The notes under the pieces: model-generated
Databases searched by the model: none
Told to the model about the DNA's origin: nothing
The model's input: the letters and a program-made list of their open reading frames with translations, nothing else
Translations under genes and position numbers: made by a program
Part shown: positions 1 to 6,365 of the stretch, in pieces
How positions within the stretch are numbered: position 1 is the first letter of the stretch
Layout of the letters: each line of letters opens with the position of its first letter
DNA from: UBA6136 sp964344495
GTDB lineage: Bacteria > Pseudomonadota > Gammaproteobacteria > Methylococcales > Methylococcaceae
Assembly: GCA_964344495.1 (NCBI GenBank)
Contig: CAYFNI010000106.1
Coordinates: forward strand, 1 to 7,282
Reading direction: 5' to 3'
DNA length: 7,282 nt

Positions 1-1
1 G

Positions 2-676
2 CCCGATGCCGCTCGGGCAACTGATCCGTCTCTGCCACAGGATGGGCCCGGACAGGCATCTGAACAGCCTGCATTTGCACATTGGATCGCCGATCCGCAT
101 ATGACCCCATCGGCAGCGATGGCGGCCCTGCTGGGCGCCTGGGCGTTACCGATGAGCGGCAATCAGGAACAAAGCTGTCGCAAGGTGCTGCAACGGGGAT
201 ATAAATGTCAGCCCCTGCACGGTGCCTGGCAGCAACTGATCAACATCAATCTGCCGGCCCAGCTGGAATTCATGCTGTCCGACGGAGAACTGCGCTATGC
301 CACGCTGCTCAAGGCTCGTGGCGACGAATGGATCCTTGCGGCGGGGACGGTCTCGGCGCCGTTCAGACAGGACGCACTGCTGCCGCTCTGGACAGGCAGG
401 GCCGTCGTCCTCTGGCAACCGGGTCCGGGTCGACTGAGCGTGGTTCGTCCCGGTAACCGCGAACCGGCCGTCTTGTGGATTCGCCAGCAATTGCACCTGC
501 CGGCCGACAGCGATGAGGCGTCAATGTATGATGCGGAACTGGTGGCCCGGGTCGTGGAGTTCCAGAAAGCTCGCGGGCTCAAGGCGGATGGTGTGGTGGG
601 TCTGCAGACTCTGATGGCCCTGCAGGCTGCCGCACCGGCCTCGGGCATTCCGCAGTTGAACCCCGCGGTTCATTGA
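2..676 (+). CDS. gspA: GspA/ExeA-type secretin assembly protein, C-terminal part (5' end outside window)
   Basis: The reading frame is open from the window edge to TGA at 674-676, giving 224 residues of a protein that starts upstream; the ATG at 101 is internal. The visible part is the periplasmic half. Two cysteines nine residues apart (codons at 176 and 206) and a Trp-containing stretch (WTGRAVVLW) resemble the ExeA/GspA C-terminal region. It ends in a peptidoglycan-binding type 1 fold at about 473-622 with the signature DGVVG followed by a Thr two residues later. Family knowledge: GspA is an inner-membrane AAA ATPase with a periplasmic peptidoglycan-binding tail that works with GspB to assemble the type II secretion secretin. 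The ATPase domain and membrane helix lie outside the window, so the call rests on this C-terminal domain plus the gspB gene 13 nt downstream. Another peptidoglycan-binding protein is possible but much less likely. Confidence 0.86.
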   Translation, partial: PDAARATDPSLPQDGPGQASEQPAFAHWIADPHMTPSAAMAALLGAWALPMSGNQEQSCRKVLQRGYKCQPLHGAWQQLININLPAQLEFMLSDGELRYATLLKARGDEWILAAGTVSAPFRQDALLPLWTGRAVVLWQPGPGRLSVVRPGNREPAVLWIRQQLHLPADSDEASMYDAELVARVVEFQKARGLKADGVVGLQTLMALQAAAPASGIPQLNPAVH

Positions 677-689
677 GCGAGCGTCCGAC

Positions 690-1517
690 ATGTCCTTGAT
701 ACTCGATGCACTAAAAAAATCAGAACGCGAGCGCCGGGCAGGCCAGGTACCAGGCCTGCCGAGTCTGGCCACGCAGGAGACCCGCACCATTCCGCGCTGG
801 GTGTACGGAGTGGTGGGGCTGCTGGTCCTCGCGAATCTGTCCTTGCTGGCCTACTGGCTACTGACGCGACCACCATCATCGGCTCCAGCGCCGGTGCCAG
901 CCGGTGACGGATCATCCCATCCAGCCGCGGCGCAGGATCACCCCGCGACTCAAGCGCTGGCGAATGTCGGTCCACCTCCGACACCGACGGCACCCCAGCC
1001 GGTGACGGCCCCGGGTACTGAAAAGGGTGTGCCAGCGTCGATCATGCCGACTCCGACTTCACCGCCCGTCATGGTTCAGCCATCGGCGGACCCGGCTATT
1101 CTTCCGCCGGAGCGCGCGCCGACGCTGTCAGACGGCCCCGCGCGGACGCTCATGCCGCAGCGTCCTGCCATCGACGCCGAGGAGGCTGAAATCGACGCCG
1201 AACTGGAGCAGGACGGCGAGTCGTCGTCCCGTACCGCCTCACTTGCGGAGGCGTCCGAAGGCCGGCCGCGGGCTGGTATCGAGCCGGGCATCCCGGCGCT
1301 TCACGACCTGTCGCCGGACTTTCAGTCCCGTGTCCAGCCGTTCAGAATCACCATGTTTGCCTATGCGCAAAATCCGGCCGAGCGTTTCGTGATCATCGAC
1401 ATGAAGAAGTACCGGGTGGGCGATCAATTGCCGGGTGGGCTGCTGCTACTGGGCATCCAGGCCGAATACCTGGTGTTGGAACTGGATGGTCAGAAGTTTC
1501 AGCTTCCGCGCATATGA
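690..1517 (+). CDS. gspB: GspB/ExeB-type general secretion pathway protein B
   Basis: This 275-residue bitopic inner-membrane protein is the expected partner of GspA in inserting the type II secretin through the peptidoglycan. The N-terminus (MSLILDALKKSERERRAGQV) is the hallmark cytoplasmic start of GspB/ExeB proteins. A single membrane helix follows at about residues 38-59. Residues 60 to about 200 form a low-complexity Pro/Ala/Thr-rich linker with an acidic patch (EEAEIDAELEQDGE), suited to spanning the periplasm. Residues 204-275 form the conserved GspB C-terminal domain, with FRITMFAYAQNPAERFVII and ending DGQKFQLPRI. The ATG at 690 is 13 nt after the gspA stop and has only a weak purine-rich ribosome site, so coupling to gspA is likely. 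Its TGA overlaps the next ATG. The linker is the least conserved part; the two termini make the identification firm. Confidence 0.92.
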   Translation: MSLILDALKKSERERRAGQVPGLPSLATQETRTIPRWVYGVVGLLVLANLSLLAYWLLTRPPSSAPAPVPAGDGSSHPAAAQDHPATQALANVGPPPTPTAPQPVTAPGTEKGVPASIMPTPTSPPVMVQPSADPAILPPERAPTLSDGPARTLMPQRPAIDAEEAEIDAELEQDGESSSRTASLAEASEGRPRAGIEPGIPALHDLSPDFQSRVQPFRITMFAYAQNPAERFVIIDMKKYRVGDQLPGGLLLLGIQAEYLVLELDGQKFQLPRI

Positions 1518-2191
1518 AACAGAGGTGCAACCGGCTGATTGGCAGACTGGGCTGCGGGCTGCTCGCTGCATGTCTGCTGCCGACGGCATGGGCGGGGACT
1601 TGGTCGGGGCGCGTGGTTGGTGTCCATGACGGCGACACACTGACGATCCTGCGTCATGGACAAGGGTTCAAGGTGCGTCTCAATGCCATCGACGCGCCGG
1701 AACTGGGCCAACCCTATGCCCGCCAGTCGCGGCAGGCGCTCTCCGCGCTCTGTTATGGCCGCTATGCACGGGTCGACTCCCTGGGCGAGGATAAATATGG
1801 GCGCACGCTGGGCCAGGTCATGTGCGGCGGCAAGGATGTCAACGCCGAGCAGCTTCGTAACGGCTATGCCTGGCATTACCGTACGTATGATGACGATCCC
1901 GACCTGCAGCGACTGGAGGACAATGCACGCCAGCAGCGGCGCGGTCTGTGGGCTTCGGCCCAGCCGCAACCCCCCTGGGAGTACCGGCACGGTGCCCGGC
2001 ATGACGCAGCGGCGGCTCCCGCCATCGCGACCCGACCCCAGCGTCCCGGACCCTGTGGGCGCAAACAGCACTGCGCGCAAATGACCAGTTGCGCCGAGGC
2101 GACCTATTATCTTCAGCATTGCCGGCTGACGACCCTGGACGGCAACCGCGATGGCGTCCCATGCGAATCCCTGTGTACCCCTGAGCGTTAG
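1514..2191 (+). CDS. Secreted thermonuclease-family (SNase) endonuclease with Excalibur-like calcium-binding tail
   Basis: This 225-residue protein has a Sec signal peptide (residues 1-27, cleavage predicted after AWA). A staphylococcal-nuclease domain covers about residues 30-148. All expected active-site positions are present: D41 in HDGDT, R55 in VRLNAID, D60 and E63 in IDAPE, and R97 in DKYGRTLG. It should therefore be an active Ca2+-dependent nuclease cutting DNA or RNA outside the cytoplasm. After a Pro/Ala/Arg-rich linker, residues 187-221 carry Cys and the loop DGNRDGVPCE, typical of the Excalibur extracellular Ca2+-binding domain. The mature chain has eight cysteines, consistent with disulfide bonding. 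The ATG overlaps the gspB stop (ATGA, 1514-1517) and no Shine-Dalgarno is evident, so translation probably depends on coupling to gspB. The natural substrate is unknown; nutrient scavenging from extracellular DNA or biofilm turnover are inferences. Confidence 0.94.
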   Translation: MKQRCNRLIGRLGCGLLAACLLPTAWAGTWSGRVVGVHDGDTLTILRHGQGFKVRLNAIDAPELGQPYARQSRQALSALCYGRYARVDSLGEDKYGRTLGQVMCGGKDVNAEQLRNGYAWHYRTYDDDPDLQRLEDNARQQRRGLWASAQPQPPWEYRHGARHDAAAAPAIATRPQRPGPCGRKQHCAQMTSCAEATYYLQHCRLTTLDGNRDGVPCESLCTPER

Positions 2192-2197
2192 CGCACC

Positions 2198-2983
2198 ATG
2201 TTGAACTCGAGCCCACGACACCGCCACTTCGTCGCTCTCCGAACCATTCTCGGCAAGGAGATCTATCGCTTCATGCGGATCTGGCCGCAGACGATTCTGC
2301 CTGCGGCGGTCACGACCACGTTGTATTTTCTGATTTTCGGCACCCTGATGGGCGGGCGGATCGGGCCGGTGGACGGCATCGCTTATATGGACTTCATCGT
2401 GCCGGGTATCGCCTTGATGGCGGTGATTACCAACTCGTTCAGCAATGTGGTGTCATCGTTCTATTCCAGCAAATTCCAGCACAATATTGAGGAATTGCTG
2501 ACTGCACCGGTCCCGAACTGGGTGATTCTGACCGGTTATGTCGGTGGCGGCGTGGTGCGCGGACTGGTGATCGGCGCAGTCGTCACCGGGGTGGGCATGG
2601 TTCATGCGCACATCGGCTTTGCGCATCCGCTAGTGATCGCCGGGGTGTTCCTGCTGACCGCCACGCTGTTTGCCCTGGCCGGGTTCATCAACGCCATTTT
2701 CGCCAACAGCTTTGATGACATTTCCATTGTGCCCAACTTCATCCTGACGCCGCTGGTCTATCTGGGCGGGGTGTTCTATTCGATCGACATGCTGCCGCCG
2801 GTGTGGCAGACGGTATCTCTGGCCAATCCGATTCTGTACATGGTGAATGCCTTCCGGTTCGGCTTTCTGGGGACTTCGGACATCGACGTGGCGCCGGCGC
2901 TGGGGGTGGTGGCGTCCAGTGTCGTGCTGCTGGCGCTGTGGGCGTTGTGGCTGCTAAGGCGTGGAACCGGACTGAGAACCTAG
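2198..2983 (+). CDS. yadH: ABC-2 type transporter permease, YadH family
   Basis: This 261-residue integral membrane protein closely resembles E. coli YadH in length and motifs along its whole course. It starts with a cytoplasmic amphipathic stretch (AKE-type GKEIYRFMRIW) and has about six membrane helices (roughly residues 31-51, 66-87, 108-134, 145-165, 178-196, 234-253). Family motifs include NIEELLTAPVP (96-106), GYVGGGVVRG (113-122), the ABC-2 signature region SFDDISIVPNFILTPL (171-186) and YLGGVFYSIDMLPP (188-201), and a C-terminal RRGTGLRT. Family members pair with a separate YadG-type ATPase; the exported substrate is not established. Here no ATPase gene is adjacent: the preceding gene is a nuclease and the following one is on the other strand. 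The ATG is only 6 nt after the nuclease TAG and in the same frame (TAG, two codons, ATG), which fixes the start because nothing longer is open. Its TAG overlaps the convergent kinase stop. Confidence 0.93.
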   Translation: MLNSSPRHRHFVALRTILGKEIYRFMRIWPQTILPAAVTTTLYFLIFGTLMGGRIGPVDGIAYMDFIVPGIALMAVITNSFSNVVSSFYSSKFQHNIEELLTAPVPNWVILTGYVGGGVVRGLVIGAVVTGVGMVHAHIGFAHPLVIAGVFLLTATLFALAGFINAIFANSFDDISIVPNFILTPLVYLGGVFYSIDMLPPVWQTVSLANPILYMVNAFRFGFLGTSDIDVAPALGVVASSVVLLALWALWLLRRGTGLRT

Positions 2984-3945
2984 CCGACCGGCTTCTCAAG
3001 CACGCGGGCAACGGCATGGGACGCATCCAGTTCCAGCGTCAGATCGGCTAGCCCGGGCAATGTTGCCAGCGCATGCCGGGTCAACCGTTCGTAATGCATG
3101 ATGAAGCGGCGGAGCGCGGTCTCATCCATGCGTCGGTCAGGTCCCGTTCCGAACGAGGCGACCAGTTTCTGTTCCTGCAAACCGCGCCATTCGAACACAC
3201 GGTTCATGTCCGGCACCTTGAGGAAAATCAGCCGGTCGAGTTGCCTGAACAGCGCCGGATAGCTTTCGGTGAGTGCACGGTTGATGGTCTGACGCCAGTG
3301 TCCGTCCCGGTCAGCCTCGGCTTCCAGCGCATTCATCGGTAACCGCAGGTTCGCCTCCGGCTCAGGCGGGATGCCCACGCACCAGCCTTCCACAATGATG
3401 ATGTCCGGCCGGCCGGTGAACATTGGCCAGTCGGCCCGGGGGCGACGATCATCGGCAGCCTTGTCGAAGGCCGGCATCGGCGTGTGGCTGTCTGCCGTGG
3501 CGGTGTGCAGGCGGGTCAGGGTGTTCAAACCCAGGTCAATGTCATGCGTTCCCGGCGGGCCGCGAGTGATGAACAAGGGGTGCACCTCATGCGCCAGGCG
3601 TTCGCGTTCGGCGCGGGTTTTGTACAGGTCGTCGATGGAAAAACCGGCCACCCGTTGCCGGTAGACGTGCTCCAGCACCAGCGCGAGGAAACTGCAGAGC
3701 GTCGATTTTCCGGCCCCTTGGGCGCCATTGATGCCAACCGTTAATGTGCCGCCCCGTTTTTGTCGCAGAACCCAGGCGGCCAGATTCAGGTAGACATCAA
3801 CCAGGCGGTCGGCCTGTTCAGCGGGCAACTGATGTGCCCGCATGGCCTCGAGGAAAACCGGGCGGAGGGTGGCCCACTGCTGCTGCACATCAATTTTCGA
3901 GAGCCCTCCACCCGGCCACTGAAGGCGCGGTCCACGCTCGCTCAC
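2980..3945 (-). CDS. D-glycerate 3-kinase (plant GLYK / YggC-like P-loop kinase)
   Basis: This 321-residue P-loop kinase is predicted to phosphorylate D-glycerate to 3-phosphoglycerate in the cytoplasm. The Walker A motif is GAQGAGKS (residues 74-81) after a hydrophobic strand. FSIDDLYKT (102-110) supplies the catalytic/Mg2+ acidic pair D105-D106. TRGPPGTHD (127-135) is a characteristic stretch of the GLYK/YggC/Tda10 family. IIIVEGWCVG (182-191) is the Walker-B-like strand. The last third (FLKVPDMNRVFEWRGLQEQKL) also fits this family. The family alone does not prove the substrate: some members are only 'predicted kinases'. The two upstream genes of the same operon make D-glycerate, which strongly supports the call. 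The chosen start is GTG at 3945-3943, 5 nt after the reductase stop with AAGG just before it; a GTG at residue 20 is an alternative. The stop TAG lies within the CTAG shared with the permease. Confidence 0.87.
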   Translation of the reverse strand: MSERGPRLQWPGGGLSKIDVQQQWATLRPVFLEAMRAHQLPAEQADRLVDVYLNLAAWVLRQKRGGTLTVGINGAQGAGKSTLCSFLALVLEHVYRQRVAGFSIDDLYKTRAERERLAHEVHPLFITRGPPGTHDIDLGLNTLTRLHTATADSHTPMPAFDKAADDRRPRADWPMFTGRPDIIIVEGWCVGIPPEPEANLRLPMNALEAEADRDGHWRQTINRALTESYPALFRQLDRLIFLKVPDMNRVFEWRGLQEQKLVASFGTGPDRRMDETALRRFIMHYERLTRHALATLPGLADLTLELDASHAVARVLEKPVG

Positions 3946-3950
3946 AGCCT

Positions 3951-4922
3951 TCAGACGATGCGATTCGGCGGCGTTTCGCCGCGGAAGAAAGCTTCAAGGT
4001 TGTCGATCACTTTCATGCCCATGGCGACCCGGGTTTCTGTGGTTGCACTGCCCAGATGAGGCAGCAGCACGACGTTGTCCAGATCCAGGAAAGCGTGATC
4101 AAGGTGCGGTTCGTTTTCGTAGACATCCAGTCCGGCAGCGGCGATGGTCTTGTCCTTGAGGGCTTTGATCAGGGCCTGACTATCCACGACATCGCCCCGT
4201 GCGGTATTGATGAGAATCGCGCTCGGCTTCATCAGTGCCAGACGGTCGGCGTTGATGAGGTGGCGGTTCGCTGCGCTGCCGGGGCAGTGCAGGGCGACAA
4301 AATCGGCTTCGCGCAGAACCGCTTCGATGCTCTCCAGTTGGCGGGCACCGTAGTGGTCTAACAGATCCGGTGCGACCGGACGCGGGGTATGGAGGATGAT
4401 TGGCATGCCGAAGCCGAAATGCGCCTTGGCGGCCATGGCCTGGGCAATCCGCCCGAAACCGATCAGACCCAGTGTCTTGCCGGTGACCCGGGTGCCGAGA
4501 AAATGGGTGGGGTGCCAGCCGGTCCAGGCACCGGATCGCACCAGCCGTTCACCCTCACCGCCGCGGCGGGCTGCCATCAGCATCAGCAGCATGGCGAGAT
4601 CGGCGGTGCAATCGGTCAGCACATCGGGCGTGTTGGTGACGGTCATGCCGCGCGCCTTGGCCGTTTCGAGGTCGATATGGTTGAAGCCGACACCGAAGTT
4701 GCCCAGCATTTTGCAGCGGAGCGGTTCGACATTCAGCACATCGCTGCCAATGCGGTCCGACACGGTCGGCAGCACGGCATCGTAGTGCTGCATGGCCGAT
4801 TGCAATTCTGCGACCGTCAGCGGGTGATTATCGGAGTTCAGCGTGACATCGAACGCCTCGCGCAAGCGGGCTTCACAGGCTTCGGGCCAGCGGCGAGTGA
4901 CCAGTACCTTCGGTGTGTTCAT
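3951..4922 (-). CDS. Hydroxypyruvate/glyoxylate reductase (D-isomer-specific 2-hydroxyacid dehydrogenase)
   Basis: This 323-residue cytoplasmic dehydrogenase belongs to the GRHPR/GyaR branch and is predicted to reduce hydroxypyruvate to D-glycerate, and glyoxylate to glycolate. The substrate-binding region shows NFGVGFNHID (75-84). The Rossmann nucleotide site is GLIGFGRIAQ (152-161). The catalytic triad positions are R242 (in NTARGDVVD), E271 (in YENEP) and H289 (in LLPHLGSAT). The end of the second Rossmann strand reads LHTPRP (177-182) with no acidic residue there, which argues against strict NADH preference; NADPH or dual use is an inference. The ATG at 4922-4920 has AGAGG five nt upstream. 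The gene lies between the aminotransferase (80-nt spacer holding a perfect hairpin) and the kinase (5-nt gap), so its product is probably committed to the serine-to-glycerate route. D-lactate or phosphoglycerate dehydrogenase activity is less likely given motifs, length and context. Confidence 0.9.
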   Translation of the reverse strand: MNTPKVLVTRRWPEACEARLREAFDVTLNSDNHPLTVAELQSAMQHYDAVLPTVSDRIGSDVLNVEPLRCKMLGNFGVGFNHIDLETAKARGMTVTNTPDVLTDCTADLAMLLMLMAARRGGEGERLVRSGAWTGWHPTHFLGTRVTGKTLGLIGFGRIAQAMAAKAHFGFGMPIILHTPRPVAPDLLDHYGARQLESIEAVLREADFVALHCPGSAANRHLINADRLALMKPSAILINTARGDVVDSQALIKALKDKTIAAAGLDVYENEPHLDHAFLDLDNVVLLPHLGSATTETRVAMGMKVIDNLEAFFRGETPPNRIV

Positions 4923-4952
4923 GCCAGCCTCTGCCCTTCAGGTCGTCTATAC

Positions 4953-4987
4953 CGAACCGAACCGGACGACCGACCCGGTTCGGTTCG
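4953..4987 (-). other. Perfect 13-bp intercistronic hairpin between aminotransferase and reductase genes
   Basis: Positions 4953-4965 (CGAACCGAACCGG) and 4975-4987 (CCGGTTCGGTTCG) are exact reverse complements around a 9-nt loop. The stem starts 15 nt after the aminotransferase stop and ends about 30 nt before the reductase ATG. No run of U follows in either direction, so it is not a standard intrinsic terminator. A role in mRNA processing or stability, partial attenuation, or protein binding is inferred. Each arm contains two copies of CGAAC. Confidence 0.7.
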
Positions 4988-5002
4988 ATGGGGGAGCGCG
5001 CT

Positions 5003-6190
5003 TCAGGCCCGCGGTGCCAAGGGAGCAGCCGTCTGACGCCAGTACTCCGACGCGGCGGCAATGCCGCTGCCCGGGGTGACCTGGATGCCTGCATCCCGCA
5101 TCGCCATTTCGGAACCGGTGATGGCGCTGGCCAGCATCAGTTCGTTGAGATCGCCCAGATGGCCGATGCGGAACACCTTGCCAAGTACTTCCGACAGGCC
5201 GGCACCCAGCGACAGGTTATAGCGATGGTAGGCGTAATGCATCACGTCACGGGCATCGAATCCCTCCGGAACCACAATGGCGGTGACACTGTTCGAGTAC
5301 CACTTCGGATCCTTGGCGCACATCTCCAGTCCCCAGGCGCCCACTGCACGGCGGACACCCTCGGCCAGACGGGCATGACGGGCGTAAACGTTGTCCAAGC
5401 CTTCTTCAAGCATCAGGTCGATCGCCTTGCGCAAGCCGTATAGCATGGGCACGGCGGGGGTATAGGGGAAGTAGCCGCCCGGGTTGTGGACCATGTGGTC
5501 GTGAATATCGAGGAACGCACGGCGACATTTGGCCTGCTCGCGCGCGGCCAGGGCTTTCTGGCTGAAGGCCAGCAGGGCCAGGCCTGCCGGCAACATGAAG
5601 CCTTTCTGGGTGCCGGCCAGGCCGACGTCCACGCCCCAGTCGTCGTGCCGGTATTCCAGTGAGCCGATCGAACTGACGCCATCGACAAAGAACAGGGCAG
5701 GGTGGCCAGCTGTATCGAGCGCCTTGCGGACGCCGGGCAAATCGCTGGTTACGCCGGTGGCCGTCTCGTTATGGCAGATCAGGACAGCCTTGATTTCATG
5801 CTGTTTGTCTTCCTTGAGGCGTTGCTCAAGGTGATCAAGCGGGACGCCTTCGCCCCACGGGACCTGATGAAACTCCACATCCATGCCAAGGCGTGTGGCC
5901 AGATCGATCCACAGGTGAGTGAATTGACCGAAGCGGTAGGCCAGTACCTTGTCACCCGGTGAGAGGGTATTGGTGATGGCAATTTCCCAGCCAGCAGTGC
6001 CCGTGGCAGGAAACACGAAGCATTGGCCTTTTTCCGTCCTGAAAATCTTCTTCAGGTTTTCCAGCAGCGGGGTAACCAGTTTTGGAAAATTGGGCGAGCG
6101 ATGGTCCTCGGAGGGGACATGCATGGCGCTGAGAACGGAGTCCGGAATATTGGTGGGACCGGGGATATACAGATGATTGCGGCCGGGCAT
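5003..6190 (-). CDS. Serine--glyoxylate aminotransferase (class V, PLP-dependent)
   Basis: This 395-residue fold-type I aminotransferase is predicted to convert L-serine and glyoxylate to hydroxypyruvate and glycine in the cytoplasm. PGPTNIP (10-16) opens the protein as in the AGXT/SGAT family. ATGTAGWE (62-69) is the phosphate-binding loop. D170 in VDGVSSIG contacts the PLP pyridine nitrogen. K196 in AGTQKGF is the Schiff-base lysine. R341 in FRIGHLGD is the expected substrate-carboxylate arginine. Length is normal for bacterial SGAT. Alanine-glyoxylate or purine-ureidoglycine relatives share these motifs, but co-location with hydroxypyruvate reductase and glycerate kinase favours serine as amino donor. 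The ATG at 6190-6188 has TAGGA seven nt upstream, and it is the first gene of the operon, divergent from the lipocalin gene. A possible promoter lies at 6257-6286. Confidence 0.93.
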   Translation of the reverse strand: MPGRNHLYIPGPTNIPDSVLSAMHVPSEDHRSPNFPKLVTPLLENLKKIFRTEKGQCFVFPATGTAGWEIAITNTLSPGDKVLAYRFGQFTHLWIDLATRLGMDVEFHQVPWGEGVPLDHLEQRLKEDKQHEIKAVLICHNETATGVTSDLPGVRKALDTAGHPALFFVDGVSSIGSLEYRHDDWGVDVGLAGTQKGFMLPAGLALLAFSQKALAAREQAKCRRAFLDIHDHMVHNPGGYFPYTPAVPMLYGLRKAIDLMLEEGLDNVYARHARLAEGVRRAVGAWGLEMCAKDPKWYSNSVTAIVVPEGFDARDVMHYAYHRYNLSLGAGLSEVLGKVFRIGHLGDLNELMLASAITGSEMAMRDAGIQVTPGSGIAAASEYWRQTAAPLAPRA

Positions 6191-6256
6191 CGAGTGTTCC
6201 TAGATGGTTTTGATGAAGGGGCGGGCAACGGGGCACACCCTAGGATAAGGCAGGCA

Positions 6257-6286
6257 ATGATGCCATACCCTTTGATTTCGCTTCAA
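6257..6286 (-). promoter_or_regulatory. Candidate extended -10 promoter for the glyoxylate/glycerate operon
   Basis: Read on the minus strand, TTGAAG (6286-6281) and CATCAT (6262-6257) are 18 nt apart, each matching four of six sigma-70 consensus bases. TG sits one base upstream of the -10, as in extended -10 promoters. A start near 6250 would leave a leader of about 60 nt before the aminotransferase ATG. A short dyad, GGCA-ATGA-TGCC (6253-6264), overlaps the -10 and could be an operator. The match is modest; this is a prediction by eye. Confidence 0.33.
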
Positions 6287-6352
6287 GAAAGCGGGATCTC
6301 AGCGTTGTTAAGAGGCGACGTGCTTTAATGGCCATGTTGCCTATTCATTCAC

Positions 6353-6358
6353 GAGGAG
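6353..6358 (+). promoter_or_regulatory. Strong Shine-Dalgarno for the lipocalin gene
   Basis: GAGGAG sits seven nt before the ATG at 6366 and fixes that start. It is much stronger than the ribosome sites in the plus-strand gsp run. The rest of the divergent spacer (6191-6365) shows no convincing plus-strand promoter; TTGTTA at 6305-6310 has no good -10 at proper spacing. Confidence 0.75.
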
Positions 6359-6365
6359 CCCCGCC

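Noticed and set aside
1499..2227. Long open frame of 242 codons on the minus strand covering the whole thermonuclease gene
   Set aside because: The plus strand encodes a complete nuclease with signal peptide, active site and Excalibur tail. The antisense frame has no recognisable domain and arises from GC-rich codon bias.
3404..3417. CCGGCCGG-rich palindrome inside the kinase gene
   Set aside because: It is explained by ordinary GC-rich codons in the TGRPD segment of the protein.
3744..4361. Plus-strand open frame of 205 codons opposite the kinase/reductase junction
   Set aside because: It is antisense to two genes with intact catalytic motifs and its translation shows no domain-like pattern.
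4953..4987. Hairpin as intrinsic terminator of the aminotransferase transcript
   Set aside because: There is no U-tract after the stem on either strand, and the downstream genes encode the next pathway steps.
4389..5443. Plus-strand open frames (4389-5036 and 4913-5443) opposite the reductase and aminotransferase
   Set aside because: Both lie largely antisense to well-supported enzymes, crossing the intercistronic hairpin, and have no recognisable motifs.
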